Source: a virus. From it: a stretch of DNA of 31,138 bases. The notes under the pieces are model-generated. The model ran no database searches. It was not told the origin of the DNA and saw only the letters and a program-made list of their open reading frames with translations. Shown piece by piece: positions 1 through 6,238 of this stretch (positions are counted from its first letter, which is position 1; every line of letters begins with the position of its first letter). The stretch is taken from the IMG/VR virus record IMGVR_UViG_3300020478_000040, positions 1-31,138 of that record; one strand, written 5' to 3'. The position numbers and the translations under genes were made by a program.

Positions 1-206
1 AAAGAATGTTCGTACACTACTGCATGCAATATCTCATGTAATAAAGTATTAGCAAAATCAGTAGGTGTTAAGTCTTGTTGTATTTCAATCTTGTTCGCCC
101 TGTGTTGGTACTCCCCGTAACAATCTGTTTGTTTTGAAAAGTCAGAACGAACAAGATCTATGTCTATGTCCTTATATCCAACCTTAACTTTTGGAGGACA
201 TTTCAT
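1..206 (-). CDS. Partial HExxH metallopeptidase-like protein (C-terminus cut by window edge)
   Basis: Reading leftward from an ATG at 206, the frame stays open for 68 codons to the window edge, so the C-terminal end is missing. Residues 57-61 read HEILH, preceded by ANTLL. A helix carrying HExxH is the zinc-binding and catalytic signature of zincin metallopeptidases, and short phage proteins of this kind often carry it. A GEY...NKIEI segment at about 31-42 resembles the strand before the active-site helix in such proteins. The start abuts the stop of the preceding 33-aa gene, which suggests translational coupling. It is the last visible gene of the leftward holin operon. Substrate and role are unknown; a third metal ligand would lie outside the window or near its edge. 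Confidence 0.6.
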   Translation of the reverse strand, partial: MKCPPKVKVGYKDIDIDLVRSDFSKQTDCYGEYQHRANKIEIQQDLTPTDFANTLLHEILHAVVYEHS

Positions 207-308
207 TTAAAATAACCCTGTAAAATACATTACTATTATAACCGCTAAAGCAACAATAATAATCTGGTATTTCTTTTTTAGGTCTTTAAACCATGTAAAG
301 TATTTCAT
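207..308 (-). CDS. 33-residue single-pass membrane peptide
   Basis: This gene was found by reading the gap downstream of the holin. The ATG at 308 follows a near-perfect Shine-Dalgarno (ATAGGAGGTAGAATG). The product starts with a basic, aromatic stretch (MKYFTWFKDLKKKYQ) and continues as about 15 hydrophobic residues (IIIVALAVIIVMYF), which is one inner-membrane helix with the N-terminus probably cytoplasmic by the positive-inside rule. It sits directly after the holin and directly before the HExxH gene. It could be a small lysis accessory such as an antiholin or pinholin, but no family is recognised. The strong ribosome binding site is the main support that it is real. Confidence 0.6.
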   Translation of the reverse strand: MKYFTWFKDLKKKYQIIIVALAVIIVMYFTGLF

Positions 309-316
309 TCTACCTC

Positions 317-697
317 CTATTTTTTGAAAAATTTAGATGCACCTTTTATTCCAAACGATGCTGATACAATTACACCTAATGTATATTTGTACCAATCGGG
401 AGTTTGTTGCAAAGCTGTAAAACCTCGTTCAACATATTCAACTGTAAAAGGTATAAAACATAGTAACAAAGGTATAGAGAACAAAATTGTGAGGTACTCG
501 TCTTTCCACGAACCTTGTGTATTTTTTATTGCTTCTAAATCCCAGTCAGCTTCCCCTTTTATTTGTTGATGCATCAACTCAGTTTTAGCTTTTATCTCTG
601 TAACTTTTTGTTCTGCCTTCGCTTTCTTTGTATCAACAAAACCTTTTACGCTTGTAGAAACAATATCAACAACTGGTCCTAAAAGTAAATTTAACAT
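317..697 (-). CDS. Holin, 3TM family of the gene-transfer-agent type
   Basis: The protein has 126 residues with a hydrophobic N-terminus (MLNLLLGPVVDIV), then a Lys/Glu-rich helical segment (about residues 23-47), then WDLEAI...SWKDEYLTILFSIPLLLCFIPF and a last hydrophobic stretch ending FGIKGASKFFKK. The order of amphipathic stretch, SWKDE and two membrane helices matches the 'holin of 3TMs, for gene-transfer release' family (PF11351), which is common in alphaproteobacterial phages and gene-transfer agents. Its role would be inner-membrane permeabilisation, letting a cell-wall hydrolase reach the peptidoglycan; the SleB-type hydrolase at 1628-2029 is the obvious partner. A good Shine-Dalgarno (AAAGGAAAAG) precedes the ATG. 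It is the first gene of a short leftward operon starting from the divergent control region at 698-893. Confidence 0.75.
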   Translation of the reverse strand: MLNLLLGPVVDIVSTSVKGFVDTKKAKAEQKVTEIKAKTELMHQQIKGEADWDLEAIKNTQGSWKDEYLTILFSIPLLLCFIPFTVEYVERGFTALQQTPDWYKYTLGVIVSASFGIKGASKFFKK

Positions 698-717
698 AAT
701 AATCTTTTCCTTTTGTT

Positions 718-770
718 AAAAAAAAATAAAAAAAATTTTTTTTGAAGCTATGCTTTAAATATTTTTTTTG
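718..770. other. Homopolymeric A/T tract in the divergent control region
   Basis: Between the holin start and the plus-strand operon there is a run of A and T blocks, including a perfect 16-bp self-complementary A8T8 at about 735-750 and a second T8 run near 765. A small inverted repeat (AAGC-TAT-GCTT) lies between them. The tract would fall in the 5' leader of the holin transcript. It may cause intrinsic DNA curvature or act as an attenuator, but it may also simply reflect AT drift. No gene is visible here. Confidence 0.4.
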
Positions 771-794
771 TGTTTAACGGTAACTCCTCATTTA

Positions 795-822
795 TTGAGT
801 GTAACATTGTTATACCTATAAC
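795..822 (+). promoter_or_regulatory. Predicted sigma70-type promoter for the 894-1624 operon, overlapped by operators
   Basis: TTGAGT at 795-800 and TATAAC at 817-822 form a -35/-10 pair with 16-bp spacing. The palindrome at 802-812 lies wholly in the spacer, and a second imperfect palindrome (819-829) covers the -10 element and the start-site region. A bound repressor would therefore block polymerase. A second candidate promoter follows downstream at 830-858. Called by eye from consensus. Confidence 0.45.
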
Positions 823-829
823 AGCGTTT
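802..829. promoter_or_regulatory. Tandem palindromic operator sites (left pair)
   Basis: Site one is TAACATTGTTATA (802-814), with a perfect dyad core TAACA-T-TGTTA. Site two is TAACAGCGTTT (819-829), an imperfect copy. Their centres are 17 bp apart (807 and 824). The 13-base site-one sequence recurs exactly, in reverse complement, at 29604-29618, and with two differences at 25817-25829 next to the helix-turn-helix gene. The likely ligand is that regulator; this is inference from motif sharing and position. Confidence 0.6.
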
Positions 830-858
830 TTGACTTTTGATAAAAAAAATGTTAATAT
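830..858 (+). promoter_or_regulatory. Second candidate promoter for the 894-1624 operon
   Basis: TTGACT at 830-835 and TAATAT at 853-858 are separated by 17 bp, giving a predicted start near 865 and a leader of about 30 bases before the ATG at 894. It lies just downstream of the operator pair, so it could be an unrepressed or differently regulated promoter. Either this or the 795-822 pair, or both, may be used. Confidence 0.4.
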
Positions 859-893
859 GTTTTTACATTAATTTTATAAAAAGGAGTTAACCG

Positions 894-1190
894 ATGAATT
901 ATAAATTAATAGACTGCGGAACTTACTTTTGGTTCGTTAAAACTGATCGTAAGTACCATCATTGTATTTACAGTGTAACTGGTGAATACAAAAAAATAAG
1001 ACGTGGCAAAACAATGATGATGCCATCTAATCAAAAAATGAAGATAGCATATCTTATGAATTGGCCACTTGAAACGGCACCATGCACCTTGGATAAAAAA
1101 AGCGCAAAATTTTTTCTTAAATTATTTCGTAGTTTTACTACCAAGACTGCACGCATAAAAGAAATCATAAAACAATTGAGGTCATTATGA
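894..1190 (+). CDS. Hypothetical basic 98-aa protein
   Basis: The ATG follows a clear Shine-Dalgarno (AAAAAGGAGTTAACCG). The 98-residue product is strongly basic and aromatic at its N-terminus (MNYKLIDCGTYFWFVK) and carries a Lys/Arg-rich C-terminal half (AKFFLKLFRSFTTKTARIK). I recognise no family. It is first in a plus-strand operon running against almost everything else here. Its stop overlaps the next start in an ATGA arrangement at 1187-1190, so it is translationally coupled to the metallopeptidase-like gene. The operator-bearing promoter upstream suggests it is under control of the phage regulator and may be expressed at a different time from the virion genes. Confidence 0.7.
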   Translation: MNYKLIDCGTYFWFVKTDRKYHHCIYSVTGEYKKIRRGKTMMMPSNQKMKIAYLMNWPLETAPCTLDKKSAKFFLKLFRSFTTKTARIKEIIKQLRSL

Positions 1191-1624
1191 ACGCAACTAA
1201 AGTTTATCTTGCTAATGGTCGTTCAAAAATTAAATATCCATTATGGGTTAGGCGTTATAGAAAACCATTAGCCAAAATAATAAGAGAACAATTAAAAAAT
1301 AAACACATACAAAAAGATGATGTTAAATTTTTTAAACAAATAGTTCTTACTGCTAGGCAAGTAGCCACCAAAGAATTTTTACCTTTAAAAGATGTAGTAT
1401 CTTGGAAAGTAAGATCCAATTCTAATTATGGTTGGTGTGAACACAACGGTGATATTAAAATTAATATTACTTTTGATAGATACTACTCTAGCATTTTAAA
1501 TACCTTGGCACATGAATTGGCTCACTTAAAATTCATGCATCATTATAAAGACTTTTGGAACTATCATAAAAAATTAATTCCAATAGTCCATGATACTTTT
1601 AACAAAGTGGGAGAAAGGAGTTAA
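1187..1624 (+). CDS. YgjP/DUF45-like zinc metallopeptidase
   Basis: The 145-residue protein has AHELAHLKFMHHYKDFWNYH at about 108-127. HELAH supplies two histidine ligands (109, 113) and the glutamate (110). The following HHYKDFW matches the H-x3-FW element of YgjP-like (DUF45, M48-related) metallopeptidases, where the histidine is the third ligand. The N-terminal half (YRKPLAKIIREQL, about 24-36) is basic and helical. In this superfamily such domains can be stand-alone or attached to restriction and defence genes, and substrates are poorly known. It overlaps the upstream gene by 4 bases and ends 3 bases before the convergent SleB gene. A strong plus-strand terminator lies about 30 bases beyond its stop. 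Confidence 0.75.
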   Translation: MNATKVYLANGRSKIKYPLWVRRYRKPLAKIIREQLKNKHIQKDDVKFFKQIVLTARQVATKEFLPLKDVVSWKVRSNSNYGWCEHNGDIKINITFDRYYSSILNTLAHELAHLKFMHHYKDFWNYHKKLIPIVHDTFNKVGERS

Positions 1625-1627
1625 AAG

Positions 1628-2029
1628 TTAATCAATATCTTCGTAAAAATGATGAACCCCTATCTTTGTGATGGGGGTTTTTCCTTCTGCCCATTTCGGT
1701 TCACTAATATAATCAGCGTAGTAATGAGTAGCTTTACCAACATTACTATCGTGCAATCCATCTAAAACATTATTACTTATATCAACAAAGTCTTTTATAT
1801 CTCCGTGAGTAAGCTGTTCCATTTTTTCTTTGTTTGGGTCGCCTTCATTCCAACAAGAAAATTGCCATTTCTTTTTACATACACCTTCTAAAGTATCAGC
1901 ACTAAACCATTTTTTAGAATCAAATCTATTTTTAATAACATGGGCAATAGCATATTTACCTTCTAAACTTTCACCTCTTGCTTCACCCCAAACTGTTTGA
2001 GCCATTACTAACACGTCAGACTTTTCCAT
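1628..2029 (-). CDS. SleB-family cell-wall hydrolase (endolysin)
   Basis: The 133-residue protein begins MEKSDVLVMAQTVWGEARGE and continues EGKYAIAHVIKNRF, then WQFSCW at about 55-60 and a THYYADY segment at about 101-107. WGEARGE followed by A-A-VI-NR is the signature of the cell-wall hydrolase/SleB domain (PF07486), and the Glu in that motif is the presumed catalytic acid. The size fits a single-domain phage endolysin with no export signal, so it would depend on a holin, here at 317-697. Its start overlaps the metallophosphoesterase stop by 14 bases. Its 3' coding end contains, on the opposite strand, an intrinsic terminator for the convergent operon. Confidence 0.85.
   Translation of the reverse strand: MEKSDVLVMAQTVWGEARGESLEGKYAIAHVIKNRFDSKKWFSADTLEGVCKKKWQFSCWNEGDPNKEKMEQLTHGDIKDFVDISNNVLDGLHDSNVGKATHYYADYISEPKWAEGKTPITKIGVHHFYEDID
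1655..1683 (+). terminator. Intrinsic terminator of the 894-1624 operon, inside the SleB gene
   Basis: Bases 1655-1664 (AACCCCTATC) pair with 1670-1679 (GATGGGGGTT) in a 10-bp stem with one T-G wobble around the loop TTTGT, followed by T-rich sequence. It sits just after the plus-strand operon stop but within the 3' coding part of the opposing hydrolase gene. On the minus strand the hairpin is followed by CATCATTTTTA, so weaker bidirectional action is possible. Confidence 0.75.
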
Positions 2030-2720
2030 TCCATTCCCCTTTATCGTTTAAATACATTGGTTGTATTATTGGTGTTCCTTCTATCAACATACCTACTGAT
2101 AGAATTGGTCTTTTAATAAATAACTTTTGATATTTCATTGCAGGTGCTTTCGGATTAATTAAACATCCTGTACTCATTGCAAAATTTAAAGCGGAGGGTG
2201 AGGACCACCAACTTATATTTGCTTGCGTATGAAAGTGTCCTGTAATTAATGAACAACCTAACTCTTTAGAACTACTTAATACATTGTTCTTAAAGTTATG
2301 TGTTAAGAATACTTTGTCTTTGCTGGGGAGTGTAAGAATATATTTGTCGTGCCAGCGCCACTTTGCTTTTATATCAAAAATTTCGTTTAAATCTTTAAGC
2401 ATTGTTCGTGGAATACCAAAACGTTCGGCCTTACGTTCAATACGAAGATCGTGGTTGCCTTTAAGTATATCCATTTCAGGAAATAACTTTTCCAGCTTTC
2501 TAATTTCTTTTGTTGCTTTACCAATTTCAAAGATAGGTGATTCTACCTCTGGATCATTTGGTCTTTCTACTTGTACGCTTGCAAAATCTACTAGATCACC
2601 AATTTGAAAAATCTTAGTAAATTTCCATTTCTTATGTAGCTTTTCCAGAAAAGGAATAGCGGATGGGTGTTGATTTGGCATGTGCAAATCACTAATTATT
2701 AATATGCGATTATGTTTCAT
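2016..2720 (-). CDS. Calcineurin-like metallophosphoesterase
   Basis: All five motifs of the family are visible in 234 residues: SDLH at 10-13, GDLVDF at 41-46, GNHD at 88-91, a TH motif ending in H141, and GHFH at 161-164. These residues bind two metal ions and catalyse phosphoester cleavage. Phage members may act on nucleic acid or nucleotide phosphoesters; the substrate cannot be told from sequence. A DNA-repair (Mre11/SbcD-like) role is unlikely because the protein is short and no ATPase partner is adjacent. It lies between the exported-protein module and the cell-wall hydrolase in the same leftward operon. Confidence 0.85.
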   Translation of the reverse strand: MKHNRILIISDLHMPNQHPSAIPFLEKLHKKWKFTKIFQIGDLVDFASVQVERPNDPEVESPIFEIGKATKEIRKLEKLFPEMDILKGNHDLRIERKAERFGIPRTMLKDLNEIFDIKAKWRWHDKYILTLPSKDKVFLTHNFKNNVLSSSKELGCSLITGHFHTQANISWWSSPSALNFAMSTGCLINPKAPAMKYQKLFIKRPILSVGMLIEGTPIIQPMYLNDKGEWNGKV

Positions 2721-2743
2721 TGTTTCCTTTGAAACAGTCCTAG

Positions 2744-2944
2744 TTATTGATTGGCGATTAGCTTCATAAATACCCAGATCCCACTGAGTATTGATCCTAT
2801 TATAAGTGTTGTACGGATTGCTGACTTACCAGTCGCCATTTCTTCTTTTAATTTTATAACTTCTTGACGGTTTTCTTTAACCTCAACCTTAACTTCATCC
2901 AAAGTTTTTTGTAAATGTATTAATTGTTTTTCCCAATCAGACAT
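2744..2944 (-). CDS. Coiled-coil protein with C-terminal membrane helix (XhlA-like holin accessory candidate)
   Basis: The 66-residue protein has an N-terminal charged helix of heptad character (EKQLIHLQKTLDEVKVEVKE), then TTLIIGSILSGIWVFMKLIA as a single C-terminal membrane segment. Coiled coil followed by a short tail anchor is the layout of XhlA/hemolysin-type phage lysis proteins (PF10779), though I see no diagnostic motif. The start overlaps the upstream stop as TAATG. Position next to a phosphoesterase and a cell-wall hydrolase fits a lysis or envelope role. Confidence 0.6.
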   Translation of the reverse strand: MSDWEKQLIHLQKTLDEVKVEVKENRQEVIKLKEEMATGKSAIRTTLIIGSILSGIWVFMKLIANQ

Positions 2945-3174
2945 TATGCACTTGTCCTGTTCATAGATGTTAATGTAAAAGCATCAAAAGGAACACAAAA
3001 TGCTTCTGTTACAAGAAGATCTTTATATTCTTGTGTTTTGTTATTATATATATTCATATAACTATCTCTTGCATTTATACATTCTGGTTCTGAAAAATAT
3101 AAAACACCATTATATTTTATAGATGGTTGATTGGGCGTTGATATTAACATTAACAATAAAAAAACTTTAGACAT
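2944..3174 (-). CDS. Small exported hypothetical protein, 76 aa
   Basis: The protein starts with a short signal-like stretch (MSKVFLLLMLIST) followed by a hydrophilic segment with two cysteines (at about 32 and 60) that could form a disulphide in the periplasm. No family is recognised. Its start codon directly abuts the stop of the upstream gene (TAA then ATG at 3177-3172), and its stop overlaps the next start. It is part of a run of seven exported or membrane proteins. Confidence 0.6.
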   Translation of the reverse strand: MSKVFLLLMLISTPNQPSIKYNGVLYFSEPECINARDSYMNIYNNKTQEYKDLLVTEAFCVPFDAFTLTSMNRTSA

Positions 3175-3672
3175 TTAGCCACCTAAGGGTGATGCATTTT
3201 CTTCTTTAATTTCTTCAATCAAAATATTTTGCAATTCATTTTCTTTTTGAACAATAGAAACTAACTTGCTTAATTCACCAATTAAATCTCTCATTTTACC
3301 AAACTCTTTGTATATTTCAGCATTGGCTTTAGACATGTTTTGCATTATCTCTTTATCAACAGATGCAAGTTTTTCATCACCTTCTATCGAATCAGATTTA
3401 GCTGTTAAAATATCTGTACTAATAACATCCAAACTATCGTTATCTCTAGCCATCCATTCATCTTCTAATGCAGACATGCGGTCTAGTATTTCAACTTCTA
3501 GTGTAGAAATTTTTTCATTAATAGGTCCTAGATCCACAGTTTCATTTACAACAAATTCTTTGTTTTCAATACCATCAAGACGTGTATTAAACTCACCCCA
3601 TGCATAAAAACCACCACCTATTGCGCCTATAACTCCTATTATAGATGCATAGCTTGTTAATTTTTCTATCAT
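3175..3672 (-). CDS. Membrane-anchored coiled-coil protein, 165 aa
   Basis: An N-terminal membrane helix with small-residue spacing (YASIIGVIGAIGGGFYAWG, about 8-26) is followed by about 135 hydrophilic residues rich in Glu, Lys, Ile and Leu. Segments such as INEKISTLEVEILDRMSALE and MRDLIGELSKLVSIVQKENE look like coiled coils. The expected topology is a single anchor with a long periplasmic rod. This resembles anchored coiled-coil proteins of marine phages, and in function could be spanin-like or tail-associated; no name can be assigned. The gene overlaps the upstream acidic protein gene by 4 bases. Confidence 0.65.
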   Translation of the reverse strand: MIEKLTSYASIIGVIGAIGGGFYAWGEFNTRLDGIENKEFVVNETVDLGPINEKISTLEVEILDRMSALEDEWMARDNDSLDVISTDILTAKSDSIEGDEKLASVDKEIMQNMSKANAEIYKEFGKMRDLIGELSKLVSIVQKENELQNILIEEIKEENASPLGG

Positions 3673-5291
3673 AATAATCCTTTAAGTTTTTTTAAATCAA
3701 TTAAGATCTTTAGTTTTTCTACTTTAAGATCATAAAGTCTTTGGTTGCGTTGACCAATAGGGTCACTGTTAATGTAGTTATCTAATGTAACACCAACATA
3801 AATATCTTTATAATAAGTACCTAAGTCAGTTTGAATAAATAAAGTATCATCAACATTTTGATAAATGTTTTGCGGTTTATAAAAATTATCAGTCTTATAA
3901 ACATCTAAAGCGTTTGCGTTAGAGAATAAGGTTATTTCAGCTACCTTAACTTCTATCTTATCGTTAATATCTATTTTAATATCTTTATTAACAACCTCTA
4001 TTTCATTACCTTCTATTTCTTCAACCTCATCTATTTTTTCTACAGTTTCAATTTCTTCTTTTTCTATTTCTTTAATATCTTCTGCTTCTTCAACAGCTTC
4101 AGTTTCTTCTTCTAGTACCTCGGCGGTTTCGGTTTCTTCTTCTGGTGCATTAATAATCTCCTCTGGTTCTTCTGCAATTTCTATTTCATTTTCTTCTTCT
4201 ATTTCAATTGCTTCTTCTTCAGCAACCTCAACGTCCTCAATTTCTTCAACGTCATTAAATTCTTCTATCTCAGCTTCCGCTATAATTTCTTCAAATTCTT
4301 CAAAATCAATTTCTTCAAATTCTGTAAAATCAATTTCTTCTAAATCTTCTAAAGCTATATCTTCAAATTCTTCTAATGCAATTTCTCCAAAATCAAATTC
4401 TTCAAAGTCATCTATAAGATCTGTTAAAATAATATTTTCTTCAAAATTTAATTCTTCTAATTCTATTAATGCTTCATCAAAAGTAATTTCTTCAAAGTCC
4501 CATATTATTTCATCAAGAATAATATCATCTATAAAATTATCATCTATAACAATATCGTTTAAATCTTCTTGTATATCATCACTTAAAACAATAGGATTAT
4601 AGGTCATTGTTAAAGATGCACCTAATAAATTTGGTCCTTGTATGGATTGATTTGTGTAATTACTATCTGTTCCAGACCATGACCAATCTACTTTGTTTGA
4701 CCCAATTCCTGTATAAATTATTGTATCATTATATTGACCACAATTATTAGATCTACCATCAGATCCAGAATATGTTGGATAACCATTACAGTTCCCTTGA
4801 AAGCCATCGGGGTTAGTTCTTGTTTGTGTGTTTGTACTTAATACAGTTCCATCAACATCTTTTAATTTTATTGTCGTAGTATGAGAGTCGTTACTGCCAC
4901 CTTTAGACTCACAATTACCTTGGGTACTTTCACAGTTAGCAACATCAACGTAGCTATTTAATGTAATGCCATTATCTAGCATTGGCTGGGTAATAGAATT
5001 GCTAGTTAAACCAATATCATTAGCACTTACGGTAGCTGTTCCTGTTACCTCAAAATCACCGCCTACATCATATTTATAGCCACAGTTAGCTTGTCCTGTT
5101 GGGCAAGTAATAGTAAAACCATTAACTGTTGAGCCATTAGAAACATAACCACTACTACCGTCATTAATCATGTCGGTAGAGTTAGATCCCCAATCTACGC
5201 CGTCATTAGCGTTAGGTAATAAGTTGCCTGTTGTTTCCGCATAAGCAAAGCTAGTTATGAACGTTAATATTAGGAATTTTAACAGGTTCAT
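3669..5291 (-). CDS. Secreted protein with very long hyperacidic low-complexity region
   Basis: The 540-residue protein has a textbook signal peptide (MNLLKFLILTFITSFAYA, cleavage expected after AYA at about residue 18). Residues 19-230 are Ser/Thr/Asn/Gly-rich with six cysteines (63, 70, 120, 127, 168, 184), suggesting a disulphide-bonded domain. Residues 237-435 are dominated by Glu, Asp and Ile in short repeats such as EEIDFEEFEEI, and from 201 to 406 there is no Lys or Arg at all. A mixed C-terminal domain (about 436-540) follows. I recall acidic secreted proteins of this style in marine phages but know no function. It might bind cations or a surface polymer. It overlaps the upstream gene by 41 bases. 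Confidence 0.75.
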   Translation of the reverse strand: MNLLKFLILTFITSFAYAETTGNLLPNANDGVDWGSNSTDMINDGSSGYVSNGSTVNGFTITCPTGQANCGYKYDVGGDFEVTGTATVSANDIGLTSNSITQPMLDNGITLNSYVDVANCESTQGNCESKGGSNDSHTTTIKLKDVDGTVLSTNTQTRTNPDGFQGNCNGYPTYSGSDGRSNNCGQYNDTIIYTGIGSNKVDWSWSGTDSNYTNQSIQGPNLLGASLTMTYNPIVLSDDIQEDLNDIVIDDNFIDDIILDEIIWDFEEITFDEALIELEELNFEENIILTDLIDDFEEFDFGEIALEEFEDIALEDLEEIDFTEFEEIDFEEFEEIIAEAEIEEFNDVEEIEDVEVAEEEAIEIEEENEIEIAEEPEEIINAPEEETETAEVLEEETEAVEEAEDIKEIEKEEIETVEKIDEVEEIEGNEIEVVNKDIKIDINDKIEVKVAEITLFSNANALDVYKTDNFYKPQNIYQNVDDTLFIQTDLGTYYKDIYVGVTLDNYINSDPIGQRNQRLYDLKVEKLKILIDLKKLKGLL

Positions 5292-5895
5292 TTTTAGCTT
5301 TCTCTTTTAATATTTGTAAATCTATTTTTGCTTTATATTCAGAACGTTTTTGCCATTCTTTGAAATCAGGTCTAAGTTCAGGGTAAGTTTCCCATAATTT
5401 TTTAGCGTTCTCTCCTATTTGCCCTGCATGGGGACAAAAAGTATTAGCTTCGGCCATTGCCATAAACACTTCTTTTTTTTGACATAATAAAGTAATGGAA
5501 GCTACTTTCATACCAAAGTCATGAAGAACTTTAGCGTATTTAATACGAACACAATCCTCATCAATCACATGTTTTCCCCCTGATACTCCTACCAATGAAG
5601 AAGAAACAGATCCAGAAATACCCATAGAACAAACGTCCTGACTCATACTTGAATAAGATGGTGAGTTAGCACTGTTAACGGGTATTTGGGAAGCTGTGGA
5701 GGAATTGGTTGTTGTGGATGTTGTGGTGTTTGTTTGACCGCCATCATAGGTGTTGTTGGTAGTCATATTACCGTCTATGATGGTATTAGATCCGCTTTCA
5801 TTTGTTTGGGTATTGTTAGATAAAACGGGTTTCGCGTAAATTGATACAATAATTATTAAAGTTAAGGTTAGTAAATTCGTTAAAAAAAATTTCAT
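5251..5895 (-). CDS. Exported cysteine-containing protein, 214 aa
   Basis: The likely start is the ATG at 5895, giving a clean signal peptide (MKFFLTNLLTLTLIIIVSIY) rather than the TTG five codons earlier. A Ser/Thr/Asn-rich linker (about 25-85) leads to a compact C-terminal domain containing SQDVCSMGISGSVSSSLVGV, then ISGG-like and EDCVRIKYAK segments, LLCQKKEVFMAMAEA and FCPHAG. Four cysteines in this domain probably form disulphides. Similar proteins occur, as far as I recall, in marine T4-like phages and pelagiphages, of unknown function. Downstream it overlaps the acidic-protein gene by 41 bases, so the two are probably co-translated. Confidence 0.65.
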   Translation of the reverse strand: MKFFLTNLLTLTLIIIVSIYAKPVLSNNTQTNESGSNTIIDGNMTTNNTYDGGQTNTTTSTTTNSSTASQIPVNSANSPSYSSMSQDVCSMGISGSVSSSLVGVSGGKHVIDEDCVRIKYAKVLHDFGMKVASITLLCQKKEVFMAMAEANTFCPHAGQIGENAKKLWETYPELRPDFKEWQKRSEYKAKIDLQILKEKAKNEPVKIPNINVHN

Positions 5896-5923
5896 TAAGC
5901 AGAATCGCAACTTTTTTCATTAG

Positions 5924-6238
5924 TTATTCTTTTGATTTTTCCCATTTTTCTTTTGATCGTAAAGTCCATTCTTTTAATGCTTGTTTTGATACTTTCTTAT
6001 CTACAAGAACAGCATCCTCTGGTAATTCATTGTGTAGAGCAACAACAACTCCATCTTTCATTTCTACTAATGCTTCTCCACAGAAAGCATCTTTTTTAAA
6101 TTCTTCATCCCTTGCAAGTATTCTTTTTTCTTTTAAACATTCTGATACAGAAGGCATTGGAATATATTGAGTTAATCTATCTTCAGTATTTGTCATGTCC
6201 CCGAAAACGAACATAATTATAATGCTAATTATTTCCAT
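5924..6238 (-). CDS. Exported hypothetical protein, 104 aa
   Basis: A short hydrophobic N-terminus (MEIISIIIMFVFGD) could be a signal or anchor. It is followed by a hydrophilic part with two cysteines (at about 34 and 53, in SVSECLKEKR and DAFCGEALVE) that could form a disulphide, and a highly charged C-terminus (WTLRSKEKWEKSKE). No family is recognised. It overlaps the upstream coiled-coil gene by 14 bases. Confidence 0.6.
   Translation of the reverse strand: MEIISIIIMFVFGDMTNTEDRLTQYIPMPSVSECLKEKRILARDEEFKKDAFCGEALVEMKDGVVVALHNELPEDAVLVDKKVSKQALKEWTLRSKEKWEKSKE

Noticed and set aside
2284-2607. 107-codon plus-strand frame opposite the metallophosphoesterase
   Set aside because: Antisense to a gene with all five family motifs, and no ribosome binding site.
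5896-5910. TTG start extending the exported 214-aa protein by five residues
   Set aside because: The ATG at 5895 gives a standard signal peptide, and the extra residues (with TTG start) would add nothing.
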